From: Christensenella sp. UBA5327
Lineage (GTDB): Bacteria; Bacillota; Clostridia; Christensenellales; Aristaeellaceae
Direction: 5' to 3'
NCBI GenBank assembly: GCA_002411105.1
Contig: DHQX01000005.1
Location: 101,842 to 115,651, forward strand
Length of the DNA stretch: 13,810 bases
Translations under genes and position numbers: made by a program
Notes under the pieces: generated by a model
What the model was told of the DNA's origin: nothing
Database searches by the model: none
The model's input: the letters and a program-made list of their open reading frames with translations, nothing else
In this document: in pieces, positions 6,597-13,755 of the stretch
How positions within the stretch are numbered: position 1 is the stretch's first letter
Layout of the letters: each line of letters opens with the position of its first letter

Positions 6597-8138
6597 TTAT
6601 TTCGCCAGCTCCACGCTCCGGGTCTCCCGGATGACATGCACGCGAATCTGCCCGGGGAACTCCATTTCGTCCTCGATCTGCTTGGCAATCTGCTTGGCCA
6701 TCACGCGGATGCCGTCGTCGTTCACGTCATCGGGCTTCACCATGATGCGCAGCTCACGGCCTGACTGGATGGCAAAGCTCTTTTCCACGCCGCCAAAGCT
6801 GTTGGCGATTTCTTCCAGCTTAGCCAGCCGCTTGATGTAGTTCTCCAGCATCTCACGCCGGGCGCCGGGCCTGGCGGCAGAGATGGCGTCAGCCGCCTGC
6901 ACCAGCACCGCTTCCACGGTCTGGGGCTCCTCGTCATTGTGGTGGGACAGGATACAGTGGATGACTTCCGGATGCTCCCGGTATTTCCGGGCGATCTCCC
7001 CACCCAGGGCGGTGTGGGTGCCTTCCTGCTCCCGGTCAACCGCCTTGCCCAGGTCATGGAGCAGGCCGCCGCGCTTGGCCAGCTGCACATCAGCGCCGAT
7101 TTCAGCGGCCATGAGCCCTGCCAGGTGGGACACCTCGATGGAGTGCTTGAGCACATTTTGCCCATAGCTGGTGCGATATTTCATGCGGCCCAGGATTTTG
7201 ATCAGCTCCGGATGCAGCCCATGCTGTCCGGTTTCAAACACCGCCTGCTCGCCGGCTTCCTTGATCTGCTCGTCAATTTCCTTCCGGGCCTTCTCCACCA
7301 TCTCCTCAATGCGGGCGGGGTGGATGCGGCCGTCAGACAGCAGGCGCTCAATGGCGATGCGGGCGGTCTCACGCCGGATGGGGTCAAAGGCGGAGATGAT
7401 CACCGCCTCGGGGGTGTCGTCAATGATCAGGTCAACGCCGGTAGCGGCCTCCAGGGCCCGGATGTTTCTGCCCTCGCGGCCAATGATGCGGCCTTTCATG
7501 TCGTCATTGGGCAGCGAAATCACGCTCACCGTGGTTTCTGACACATGATCTGAGGCGCACTTCTGAATGGCCAAAGCGATGATGTTCCGGGCCTTCTTGT
7601 TGCCCTCTTCCTTGGCATTTTGCTCAATCTCCCGCACCGTGGCGGCAGCGTCGTGGTAGGCTTCCTTCTCCACCCGGGCGATGATGGCCTGGGTGGCCTC
7701 ATCGGCGGTGAGGCCCGCGATGCGCTCAAGCTCTGTCGCCTGCTGATCGCGCAGCGCTTCAGCCTCGGCCATGCGGCGGTCGATCTCCTCGGACTTCTGG
7801 TTCATGCGCTCCTCGCGCTTCTCCAGGTTGTCCAGCTTCTTGTCCATGGTCTCTTCCCGCTGGGCCACGCGGCGCTCGGCGCGCTGCTGCTCATTGCGGC
7901 GGTTGTTGATCTCCCGGTCCAGCTCGGTCTTGAGCCGGAGCACCTCTTCCTTGGCTTCCAGAATGGCGCTTTTTTTATTCTCCTCCGCCTTTCTGGCGGC
8001 GTCGTCCAGCAGTTCCTTGGCGTATTTTTCTGCCCGTCCGATTTTCTTCTCTGATGTGCTCTTATGGTAAGTGAACCCCAGGGCACCGCCAAGCACGGCG
8101 GCGGCCACGGCGATCAGAACCCATAGAATGGGTGACAT
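6597..8138 (-). CDS. rny: Ribonuclease Y
   Basis: A 513-aa membrane-anchored endoribonuclease Y, the enzyme that starts bulk mRNA decay in many Bacillota. In order: an N-terminal transmembrane helix (residues 4-23), a long charged coiled coil (about 30-190) rich in E, K and R, a KH domain with the GxxG loop 'GRIIGREGRNIR' (217-228), and an HD domain with H361-D362 in 'GGLLHDLGKAVD' plus H399-H400 in 'ILSHHND'. A C-terminal region ends at 'SVELAK'. Length is typical. The ATG at 8138 is chosen because GGAGG lies 5 nt upstream; an in-frame ATG 12 codons earlier would add residues before the membrane helix and lacks such a site. It is preceded by a terminated small-RNA-like leader (8198-8386), which may regulate it. 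Confidence 0.97.
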   Translation of the reverse strand: MSPILWVLIAVAAAVLGGALGFTYHKSTSEKKIGRAEKYAKELLDDAARKAEENKKSAILEAKEEVLRLKTELDREINNRRNEQQRAERRVAQREETMDKKLDNLEKREERMNQKSEEIDRRMAEAEALRDQQATELERIAGLTADEATQAIIARVEKEAYHDAAATVREIEQNAKEEGNKKARNIIALAIQKCASDHVSETTVSVISLPNDDMKGRIIGREGRNIRALEAATGVDLIIDDTPEAVIISAFDPIRRETARIAIERLLSDGRIHPARIEEMVEKARKEIDEQIKEAGEQAVFETGQHGLHPELIKILGRMKYRTSYGQNVLKHSIEVSHLAGLMAAEIGADVQLAKRGGLLHDLGKAVDREQEGTHTALGGEIARKYREHPEVIHCILSHHNDEEPQTVEAVLVQAADAISAARPGARREMLENYIKRLAKLEEIANSFGGVEKSFAIQSGRELRIMVKPDDVNDDGIRVMAKQIAKQIEDEMEFPGQIRVHVIRETRSVELAK

Positions 8139-8176
8139 GCGCTCCTCCTTCTTCATCACTTCTGATGCAATCAATA

Positions 8177-8182
8177 ATCATA
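8177..8182 (-). promoter_or_regulatory. Candidate -10 element for rny
   Basis: TATGAT on the minus strand, one base from the TATAAT consensus, lies between the strong terminator (8198-8228) and the rny ribosome binding site, giving a leader of about 32 nt. The matching -35 position falls in the T tract of the terminator and does not resemble TTGACA. rny needs either this promoter or read-through of the terminator. Confidence 0.3.
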
Positions 8183-8197
8183 TTGTCCGCTTCCACG

Positions 8198-8228
8198 AAA
8201 AAAGCCGTCAGCCAACAGGCCTGGCGGC
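8198..8228 (-). terminator. Strong intrinsic terminator upstream of rny
   Basis: On the minus strand GCCGCCAG (8228-8221) pairs with CTGACGGC (8211-8204), an 8-bp stem with one G-U pair and a 9-nt loop, followed directly by TTTTTT (8203-8198). It lies about 270 nt past the stop of the flavoenzyme operon, which has its own hairpin, and about 160 nt after a near-perfect promoter. It therefore most likely ends a short non-coding transcript. Confidence 0.82.
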
Positions 8229-8386
8229 ATTCAGAATGAGGTGCATGAAAAGCAAGAAGCAGCTATATTTCGAAACAGCCTGCGCCATGCAGCCTGTGTG
8301 GAAAAGGCGAGGCAGCCATGCTTCGCCGGTAGAGCCCCTGTGTATCAAAACAGCCATTCCGTCTTTCATTGGCGGGAATGCCGGAC
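8198..8386 (-). ncRNA. Candidate small structured RNA (6S-like size) or attenuated rny leader
   Basis: No gene of credible length lies in 8139-8495, yet the stretch has a complete transcription unit: promoter at 8393-8421, predicted start near 8386, and intrinsic terminator at 8198-8228, giving about 189 nt. The minus-strand RNA can form a rod. Its 5' CGGCAUUC (8383-8376) pairs with GAAUGCCG (8232-8225), AUGAAA (8369-8364) pairs with UUUCAU (8250-8245), and GGCGAAGCA/UGCCUCGCC form the apical hairpin (8327-8306, one A-C mismatch). A side hairpin, GCA(G)GCU.../AGCUGC, sits on the 3' arm (8283-8259). Length, closing stem and 3'-side hairpin recall 6S RNA, but I cannot match conserved bases. The alternative is a regulatory leader: the 5'/3' closing pairing uses four bases of the terminator stem and so could act as an antiterminator. 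Existence likely, identity open. Confidence 0.55.
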
Positions 8387-8392
8387 GGGGAT

Positions 8393-8421
8393 ATTGTAAC
8401 AACCAGATGACGCTCTGTCAA
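8393..8421 (-). promoter_or_regulatory. Near-consensus SigA promoter of the small RNA/leader
   Basis: On the minus strand TTGACA (8416-8421), exactly 17 bp of spacer and TACAAT (8393-8398), five of six bases matching the -10 consensus. The predicted start is near 8386. It stands immediately downstream of the flavoenzyme-operon hairpin and more than 240 nt from the rny start codon. No open frame of note follows it. Confidence 0.82.
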
Positions 8422-8442
8422 CAAATTGCAAAATATCAATGA

Positions 8443-8470
8443 CGCGGGCCCGGCCATACCGGTTCCCGCG
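8443..8470 (-). terminator. Terminator-like hairpin of the flavoenzyme operon
   Basis: CGCGGG (8443-8448) and CCCGCG (8465-8470) form the outer stem, and an inner CCGG/CCGG pairing extends it. It begins 25 nt after the stop codon of the CoA-disulfide-reductase-like gene. The following minus-strand sequence is TCATTGATATTTTG, AT-rich but without a clean T run, so efficiency is uncertain. Confidence 0.48.
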
Positions 8471-8495
8471 CCATCCCGGATCGCATGGCCCGGTC

Positions 8496-10193
8496 TTACT
8501 CGAAATTGTACCCGGTTACAATGCTCTCCCGCTCATGGGCCTGATCCTGGTAGTATTCATGCCAGGACAGCGCCAGGAAGGAACCGGCGATGTTATAGGC
8601 ATCAACACCCTCCTGCACCAGCGCCCGCACGGCGTTATAGCTGCGCCCGCCGCTGCGGCAGTAGGCATACACAGGGCGATCCCGGGGGATTTCTCCCTGG
8701 CGCTCGCGCAGTTCGCTCAGGGGGATGTTGACAGCGCCCTTCACATGGGCGTGGTCATATTCCTCCCTCTCCCGCACATCCAACAGATAGGCCCCCTGAT
8801 CCACCAGCTCCCGCACCTGGCTGAAGAGCACCTGGCGCACCTTGCCCTCAAGCAGGTTTGTGGCCTGCATGGACACCTGGTTCACCGGGTCCCGCGCGGT
8901 GGAATACAGCGGGGAATAGCACAGATCCAGGTCTTTGAGGTCATGCACGGTGGCGCCAAAGCGAATGGCGGTGGCGATCACATCGATGCGCTTCTCGGCA
9001 GCGCCCTGGCCTATGGCCTGTGCCCCCAGCACCTTCCCGCTGCCATTCTCATACATAAGCTTGATAAAGATGGGGGAAGCGCCGGGCATGATGCCCACAA
9101 TGTCATTGGCGATGACAAAGGCCACGCCATAGTCGATGCCTTCGTCCCGCAGCAGCTTTTCATTCATGCCGGTGACGGCTGCGGTGAGGTCAAAAACGCG
9201 GATGACGCTTGAGCCCAGGACGCCTGGGATATCAGGCACCTGCTCGGTCTGGGCGGTGGCGGCCTGGCGGGCCTGGCGCAGGGCGGGGCCCGCCAGGGGC
9301 AGGCGGGTGGGCTTGCCGGTCTGGAAGCGGATAACCTCCACCGCGTCCCCAACGGCAAAGATATGAGGGTCAGAGGTGCGCATGGCGCCGTCCACCCGGA
9401 TGTTGCCGCTGTTGGTGACATCCAGCCCGCAATCGCGAGCCAGGCCGGTTTCAGGCATCACGCCGATGCCCATGATCACAGCCTGGGCGGGAATACGCCG
9501 CCCGGAGGCCAGGGTGACGCAGTCCTCATGAATTTCCTTCAGCCCGTCTCCCAGGGCCAGGCTCACGCCTTGGTCCATGATCTCCTTGTGCAGCAGCTGC
9601 GCCATGTCCGGGTCAAAGGGAAGCATCACCTGGGGCGCCATATCCACCACTGTGACATGAAAGCCTCTTTTATGCAGGCTTTCCGTCATCTCAAGGCCAA
9701 TAAAACCCCCGCCAATGACCGCCACTTCCTTGATAGGGTGTTCACTCAGATGCTGGTCAATCCGCTCCACGTCCACCACATTGCGCACACTAAACACATG
9801 AGGCAGCTTGATGCCGGGGATGAGGCTTGGCATGATGGGGCTGGCGCCTGGGGAGAGAAAGAGCGCGTCATAGGCCAAAATCTCTTCCGTCCCGGTTTCC
9901 AGGTTCTTGACCCGCACGGTTTTATGCTCCCGGTCAATGGCGAGCGCCTCTGTGAGGGTGCGGGCCTGGATGCGGTAACGCCGCCAGAAGGTGTCCGGCG
10001 TCACCAGCTTCAGGTCTTCGCTGGAGGCGATGTCCCCACCGATAAAATAGGGCAGGGCGCAGTTGGAGAAGGAGACATCCCGCCCCCGCTCCAGCATCGT
10101 AATCTCCGCCTTCTCGTCCAGGCGCCGCAGGCGCGCAGCCACAGAGGCGCCGCCAGCGACGCCCCCAATGATCAAGTACCGTTTTGTTGCCAT
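8496..10193 (-). CDS. CoA-disulfide reductase-like FAD/NAD(P) oxidoreductase fused to a rhodanese domain
   Basis: A 565-aa cytosolic flavoenzyme of the single-cysteine disulfide reductase group (CoA-disulfide reductase, NADH oxidase, NADH peroxidase) with a C-terminal rhodanese domain. The FAD site is 'IIGGVAGGASVAA' (8-20). The redox cysteine is C45 in 'SFSNCALPYFIGG'. The NAD(P) motif is 'VIGGGFIGLEMTES' (159-172), and a second FAD contact is 'IFAVGDAVEV' (278-287). A dimerisation domain follows, with Y426 and Y430 in 'LCYSPLYS'. Rhodanese domain, about 455-550: 'LLDVREREEYDHAHVKGAVNIP' and catalytic C512 in 'YCRSGGRS'. Full-length fused enzymes of this kind reduce CoA disulfide, CoA-persulfide or polysulfide. 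It is the last gene of a three-gene flavoenzyme operon, 22 nt after the preceding gene. The exact substrate is an inference from family. Confidence 0.92.
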   Translation of the reverse strand: MATKRYLIIGGVAGGASVAARLRRLDEKAEITMLERGRDVSFSNCALPYFIGGDIASSEDLKLVTPDTFWRRYRIQARTLTEALAIDREHKTVRVKNLETGTEEILAYDALFLSPGASPIMPSLIPGIKLPHVFSVRNVVDVERIDQHLSEHPIKEVAVIGGGFIGLEMTESLHKRGFHVTVVDMAPQVMLPFDPDMAQLLHKEIMDQGVSLALGDGLKEIHEDCVTLASGRRIPAQAVIMGIGVMPETGLARDCGLDVTNSGNIRVDGAMRTSDPHIFAVGDAVEVIRFQTGKPTRLPLAGPALRQARQAATAQTEQVPDIPGVLGSSVIRVFDLTAAVTGMNEKLLRDEGIDYGVAFVIANDIVGIMPGASPIFIKLMYENGSGKVLGAQAIGQGAAEKRIDVIATAIRFGATVHDLKDLDLCYSPLYSTARDPVNQVSMQATNLLEGKVRQVLFSQVRELVDQGAYLLDVREREEYDHAHVKGAVNIPLSELRERQGEIPRDRPVYAYCRSGGRSYNAVRALVQEGVDAYNIAGSFLALSWHEYYQDQAHERESIVTGYNFE

Positions 10194-10215
10194 GGTGGTT
10201 TCTCTCTTCCTCCGG

Positions 10216-11508
10216 TTAAGCCCCCTGTTTGTCGGGGGTAATTGTCAGCCGCAGCTCCGCCTGACCCCTTAAGGCCATGAGCATCTCAGGCGTCAGGCGC
10301 TCAACTGCCATCTCGCCGGGCGTCAGAATGCGCCGGCGCCGGCTTATCAGCACCTGATCTCCCGCCTGAAGCGTGAGGTAGTGGTGGTTATACACCCGGT
10401 CGGGCCTGAACATCAGGTCAATCCCCTCCGTGAGCTCCCCCTGGGGAATCATCAGGCGCTGGGGCACCGTGCCCCTGACACCCTGGCCGTCCACCACCGC
10501 CACGCCCGCGGCTGCCTTATCATCATACCCAAATAAGTACCCTGCCGCCGCCTGACCGGCCAGCATGCTTTCCTGGCTCACAAAGTCCACCAGGTCGTGC
10601 ACGTGCAGCACATTGCCGCAGGCGAAAACGCCCGGCACGCTGGTCTGAAAGCGGTTGTTCACCACCGCGCCCTGGGTGATGGGCGACAGCTCCACCCCCG
10701 CGGTCAGGGACAGCTCATTTTCCGGGATCAGCCCCACGGACAACAGCAGGGTATCGCAGGGAATCTGCTGATAGGTGCCGGGAATGGGCCGCCGGTCATC
10801 CCCCACCCTGGCAATGGTGACGCCGCTCACCCGGCCCCGCCCCTGCACATCCACCACGGTGTGGGACAGCAGCAACGGGATGTCATAATCCTCCAGGCAC
10901 TGGACGATGTTGCGGTTAAGCCCGGAGGAATAGGGCATCAGCTCCACACAGGCCCTCACCCTGGCCCCTTGCAGGGTCATGCGCCGGGCCATGATCAGGC
11001 CGATGTCACCGCTGCCCAGGATCACCACCTCGCGCCCCGGCATGTAACCCATCATGTTCACCAGCTTTTGTGCGGTGCCGGCACTGAAGATGCCGGCAGG
11101 CCGTGTGCCGGGGATGGCCAGCGCTCCCCGGGGCCGCTCCCTGCAACCCATGGCCAGGATCACAGCCCGTGCCCGAAAGGTTTCAAGGCCATGCTCCCGG
11201 CTGACCGCGGTCACAATCTTCTCTGGCGTGATGTCCAGCACCATGGTGCCTGTGCGCACGGGGATGGCCAGCTCCCTGGCCTCGCGGATATCCCGGTGGG
11301 CATATTCCGGCCCCGTCAGCTCTTCCTTGAAGCGGTGCAGGCCAAAGCCGTTGTGGATACACTGGTTGAGGATGCCGCCGGGCTCCTCCTCCCGCTCCAG
11401 CACCAGAAGATCCATCACCCCGGCCCGCTTGGCGGCGATGGCCGCAGCCAGCCCCGCGGGGCCCGCGCCGATGATGATCAGGTCGATGGGCTTTAGCTGC
11501 TCACTCAT
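10216..11508 (-). CDS. FAD-dependent pyridine-nucleotide oxidoreductase (GlpA-associated type)
   Basis: A 430-aa cytosolic FAD/NAD(P)-binding protein with two dinucleotide folds: 'DLIIIGAGPAGLAAA' (9-23) for FAD, and 'VVILGSGDIGLIMARRM' (161-177) inserted for NAD(P). 'AMGCRERPRGALAIPGTRPAGIFSAGTAQ' (119-147) is a signature shared with alpha subunits of opine/proline-type dehydrogenases and with the protein encoded next to GlpA-like genes in many Clostridia. 'GVFACGNVLHVHDLVDFVSQES' is the C-terminal FAD contact. It has no thioredoxin-reductase CxxC pair, so it probably passes electrons between its partner and NAD(P). Start: ATG 11508 overlaps the stop of the upstream gene by 8 nt, indicating translational coupling; a longer frame to 11556 would overlap that gene by 56 nt and looks wrong. 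The small DUF1667 protein that often completes this set is absent here. Confidence 0.88.
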   Translation of the reverse strand: MSEQLKPIDLIIIGAGPAGLAAAIAAKRAGVMDLLVLEREEEPGGILNQCIHNGFGLHRFKEELTGPEYAHRDIREARELAIPVRTGTMVLDITPEKIVTAVSREHGLETFRARAVILAMGCRERPRGALAIPGTRPAGIFSAGTAQKLVNMMGYMPGREVVILGSGDIGLIMARRMTLQGARVRACVELMPYSSGLNRNIVQCLEDYDIPLLLSHTVVDVQGRGRVSGVTIARVGDDRRPIPGTYQQIPCDTLLLSVGLIPENELSLTAGVELSPITQGAVVNNRFQTSVPGVFACGNVLHVHDLVDFVSQESMLAGQAAAGYLFGYDDKAAAGVAVVDGQGVRGTVPQRLMIPQGELTEGIDLMFRPDRVYNHHYLTLQAGDQVLISRRRRILTPGEMAVERLTPEMLMALRGQAELRLTITPDKQGA

Positions 11509-12946
11509 CCCGCACATCCCCCAATTGCCCAGAGAGCACAGCGCTCCCCGGCCCATTCTTGCTGACCTCCTGGAAGGAGACGCCGGTCTCCTCGGCGATG
11601 ATCTCCATCACCCGGGCCATGCAGAAGCCCCCCTGACAGCGCCCCATGCCGGCGCGCACCCTGCGCTTGACGCCGTCGATGTCCCGGGCACCCACCGGGC
11701 GCCTGATGGCGCGCCGGACTTCGGCCTCGGTCACCGTCTCGCATCGACAGATCACCCTGCCATAGTCCGGGTCGGTCTGCCAGGCGATGCGGCGTTCGGC
11801 ATCTGTCATCGCGCTGAAGGGCTTGGGCAGCGGGGTGGGGGGGATATAGCGCGGGTTCTTCTCCAGCTTCAGATAGTAGGCCACCCAGTCCCCCAGCTCC
11901 TCCCCGATGGCGGGCGCGGCTGTGAGGCCAGGGCTTTCTATGCCAATGGCTTCAAAGGCCCCTTCTGGCGCGTCCTCCACAGCGCCAATGATAAAATCGC
12001 CGCCCTTCTCATGGGCCCTGATGCCCGAAAAGGTGGTGATCACCGTGGCTGTGCTGGCGGTGGGGAAGCTGAGCCGCACCTTTGCCATCGCACCATACAG
12101 CCCTTCCTGGGTGGTGGCGGTGTCCAGCCCATCGGGGATATCCTCGGCCGTTGGCCCATAGAGCATGTTGCCATGGGTGGTGGGGCTCACCAGCACCCCC
12201 TTGCCCATCCGGGTGGGCAGCTGGAACAGCGTCATCTGAAATGCCAGGGGCAGGGTATGATCCAGCAGATAATACTGCCCCCGCCTGGGGGTAATGCTCA
12301 CCTGACGGCCTGAGATCTGGTTATGCAGTTCCCCCGCGCCCACGCCAGCGCAGTTGATCACCGCCCGGCAGGCAAACTCCCCCTGGTCTGTTTCCACCAG
12401 CCAGCGGTCGGTTTGGTGCCGGAGGGCCCGGACCTTGGTATTGAGCTGAAAACGCACCCCGTTCTCAGCCGCCGCGTCCGCCAGGGCGCAGGTGAGCTCG
12501 TACGGGCTCACCAGACCGGATTCCGGCACATACAGCGCATAGTGAACCTCCGGGTTCACCAATGGTGCCATCTTGAGGATCTCTTTGCGGCCAATCACCC
12601 GGCAGCCGGGCACCCCATTGACCTCCGCCTGTTTCAGCAGCGCTTCCAGCTGCGCCTTGCCCGCCTCCTCAAAGGCCAATACCAAGGCACCGGGCTTGCC
12701 AAAGGGCACACCCAGCTGCCTGCACAGCCCCGGCATCATCCGGGCACCTTTGATATTCAGCCGGGCCTTGTCCGTCCCCGGCACCGCATCATAGCCCGCA
12801 TGGACGATGCCGCTGTTGGCCTTGCTGGCCCCGCAGCTCACATCCCCCTGAGCATCCAGCACCAGCACTTTTCCGGCATAGGTGCCCAGGCGCTGGGCCA
12901 CAGCGCAGCCCACCACCCCGGCACCAATGATGATCACATCCTGCAT
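11501..12946 (-). CDS. GlpA-like FAD-dependent dehydrogenase with C-terminal [2Fe-2S] domain
   Basis: A 481-aa flavoprotein of the DAO/glycerol-3-phosphate dehydrogenase superfamily. 'DVIIIGAGVVGCAVAQRL' (3-20) is the FAD Rossmann motif, and 'SKANSGIVHAGYDAVPGT' (41-58) is the block shared with anaerobic GlpA. 'VINCAGVGAGEL' and 'TTFSGIRAHEKGGDFII' are further flavin and substrate-domain blocks. The C-terminal 80 residues form a BFD-like iron-sulfur domain with the expected C-x-C...C-x4-C pattern (C400, C402, C437, C442). Likely reaction: oxidation of glycerol 3-phosphate or a related 2-hydroxyacid, with electrons passed to the downstream flavoprotein. No glpF or glpK lies nearby, so glycerol 3-phosphate is not certain. 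ATG 12946 has a GGGGG site before it; the promoter lies at 12975-13004. First gene of a three-gene operon. Confidence 0.9.
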   Translation of the reverse strand: MQDVIIIGAGVVGCAVAQRLGTYAGKVLVLDAQGDVSCGASKANSGIVHAGYDAVPGTDKARLNIKGARMMPGLCRQLGVPFGKPGALVLAFEEAGKAQLEALLKQAEVNGVPGCRVIGRKEILKMAPLVNPEVHYALYVPESGLVSPYELTCALADAAAENGVRFQLNTKVRALRHQTDRWLVETDQGEFACRAVINCAGVGAGELHNQISGRQVSITPRRGQYYLLDHTLPLAFQMTLFQLPTRMGKGVLVSPTTHGNMLYGPTAEDIPDGLDTATTQEGLYGAMAKVRLSFPTASTATVITTFSGIRAHEKGGDFIIGAVEDAPEGAFEAIGIESPGLTAAPAIGEELGDWVAYYLKLEKNPRYIPPTPLPKPFSAMTDAERRIAWQTDPDYGRVICRCETVTEAEVRRAIRRPVGARDIDGVKRRVRAGMGRCQGGFCMARVMEIIAEETGVSFQEVSKNGPGSAVLSGQLGDVRDE

Positions 12947-12974
12947 TCAATACCCCCGCTTGATTGTAAGGTGA

Positions 12975-13004
12975 ATTATAGCATCAAGGCCGGGGGAAGT
13001 CCAA
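12975..13004 (-). promoter_or_regulatory. Extended -10 promoter of the flavoenzyme operon
   Basis: On the minus strand TGC precedes a perfect TATAAT (12975-12980), an extended -10. A weak -35, TTGGAC (12999-13004), stands 18 bp upstream. The predicted start near 12968 leaves a leader of about 22 nt before the ATG at 12946. I see no operator palindrome beside it. Confidence 0.65.
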
Positions 13005-13015
13005 GCGCAGGCCGG

Positions 13016-13597
13016 TCAGGTTTCTTCAGGATGCTTCAATTCTTCAAGCTCCCCATGCAGCGCCTCAGCCGGCAGGCTCAGCAGCTCTGCCGCCAGCCTG
13101 TCATGGTTCAGCCAGGCTTCCCGCAGCTCCGGGCTCCCCAGGATCACCGGCATCCGGGGATGCACCTCTGCCAGCCTTCCTGCCGCCTCCCGCGTGAGGA
13201 TCACAAAGCATGGCACCGGCTCCGCCTCAAAATAAAGCCCTGCCAGATACATCGTTTTCCCAGGCAGGGCGAACTGAAACGGCTCCTTCTCCGCCGTCCA
13301 CTCATAAAAGGCATCCGCCGCCACCAGACAGCGGCTGGTTTTAAGCAAGGGGGCAAACATAGCGCGCTGTGAGGCCGTCTCGCTCCGGGCGTTGATCAGC
13401 GCCTTTTTCATGTATGGCGCCTGATATCCAAAGCGCATCGCCCGCCAACCCCCAGCGGTCATCACCGGCGCCACCAGGCTGGGCACAATGTCTCCCGCTG
13501 CAAGCCGCACCCCGGAATGCTCCGCCAACCATCTCAGCATCTCCTCCCCAAAGGGCGGGTTCTCCTCATCCCAGCTGATCCGATACTTACCGCACAT
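13016..13597 (-). CDS. SOS response-associated peptidase family protein (YedK/HMCES, SRAP domain)
   Basis: A 193-aa SRAP-domain protein. Members protect abasic sites in single-stranded DNA by forming a thiazolidine DNA-protein crosslink through the exposed N-terminal cysteine. The full active set is present: C2 directly after the initiator methionine in 'MCGKYRI', N69 in 'NARSET', E99 in 'FYEW' and H146 in 'HPRMPVIL'. The usual 'WGL-x-P' block reads 'FGYQAP'. Length is slightly short of the 220 or so residues of E. coli YedK but all core blocks are there. ATG 13597 has a GGAGGG site; the start is fixed by the need for Cys2. It has its own promoter (13638-13666). No Gram-positive LexA box (GAAC-N4-GTTC) is visible upstream. 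Its end lies 12 nt from the -35 of the flavoenzyme operon. Confidence 0.95.
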   Translation of the reverse strand: MCGKYRISWDEENPPFGEEMLRWLAEHSGVRLAAGDIVPSLVAPVMTAGGWRAMRFGYQAPYMKKALINARSETASQRAMFAPLLKTSRCLVAADAFYEWTAEKEPFQFALPGKTMYLAGLYFEAEPVPCFVILTREAAGRLAEVHPRMPVILGSPELREAWLNHDRLAAELLSLPAEALHGELEELKHPEET

Positions 13598-13637
13598 GGT
13601 GTGCTCCCTCCCAGATTACGCCTGCAAATTCCATTTC

Positions 13638-13666
13638 ATTGTAATTGTGAACCCGAAAAAGAGCAA
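13638..13666 (-). promoter_or_regulatory. Probable promoter of the SRAP gene
   Basis: On the minus strand TTGCTC (13661-13666), 17 bp of spacer and TACAAT (13638-13643). The -35 matches only the TTG core, but the -10 is good. The predicted leader to the ATG at 13597 is about 34 nt, ending in a GGAGGG ribosome binding site. Confidence 0.55.
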
Positions 13667-13707
13667 ATATGGTTCATCCAATAAATGATAAATCGAGAGG
13701 TGACTAT

Positions 13708-13741
13708 AAAAAAGCCGCCGCGAGCAAAGCATAGCACGCGG
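13708..13741 (-). terminator. Intrinsic terminator of a gene beyond the right edge
   Basis: On the minus strand CCGCGTGC (13741-13734) pairs with GCTCGCGG (13725-13718), with one T-T mismatch and an 8-nt loop. CGGC and then TTTTTT (13713-13708) follow. The short spacer before the T run weakens it a little. It probably ends a transcript entering from the right, separating it from the SRAP promoter. Confidence 0.55.
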
Positions 13742-13755
13742 AACCTCGTCCCCAC

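Noticed and set aside
8306..8327. Hairpin that pairs slightly better if transcribed on the plus strand (G-U instead of A-C at one position)
   Set aside because: The only promoter and terminator around it point to minus-strand transcription, and one mismatch is weak evidence for strand. I looked for tRNA, SRP RNA and tmRNA hallmarks on the plus strand and saw none.
8071..8442. A plus-strand open frame and a 64-codon minus-strand frame in the rny upstream region
   Set aside because: Neither has a ribosome binding site or recognisable protein features. The promoter, terminator and pairing potential fit a non-coding RNA better.
11054..12313. A 419-codon plus-strand open frame across the two flavoenzyme genes
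   Set aside because: It spans the junction of two well-supported minus-strand genes whose FAD and iron-sulfur motifs are intact. Its own translation is low-complexity with no known family blocks.
13598..13700. LexA/SOS box ahead of the SRAP gene
   Set aside because: A GAAC and a GTTC are present but about 20 nt apart, not in the GAAC-N4-GTTC arrangement, so they do not form a Gram-positive SOS box.
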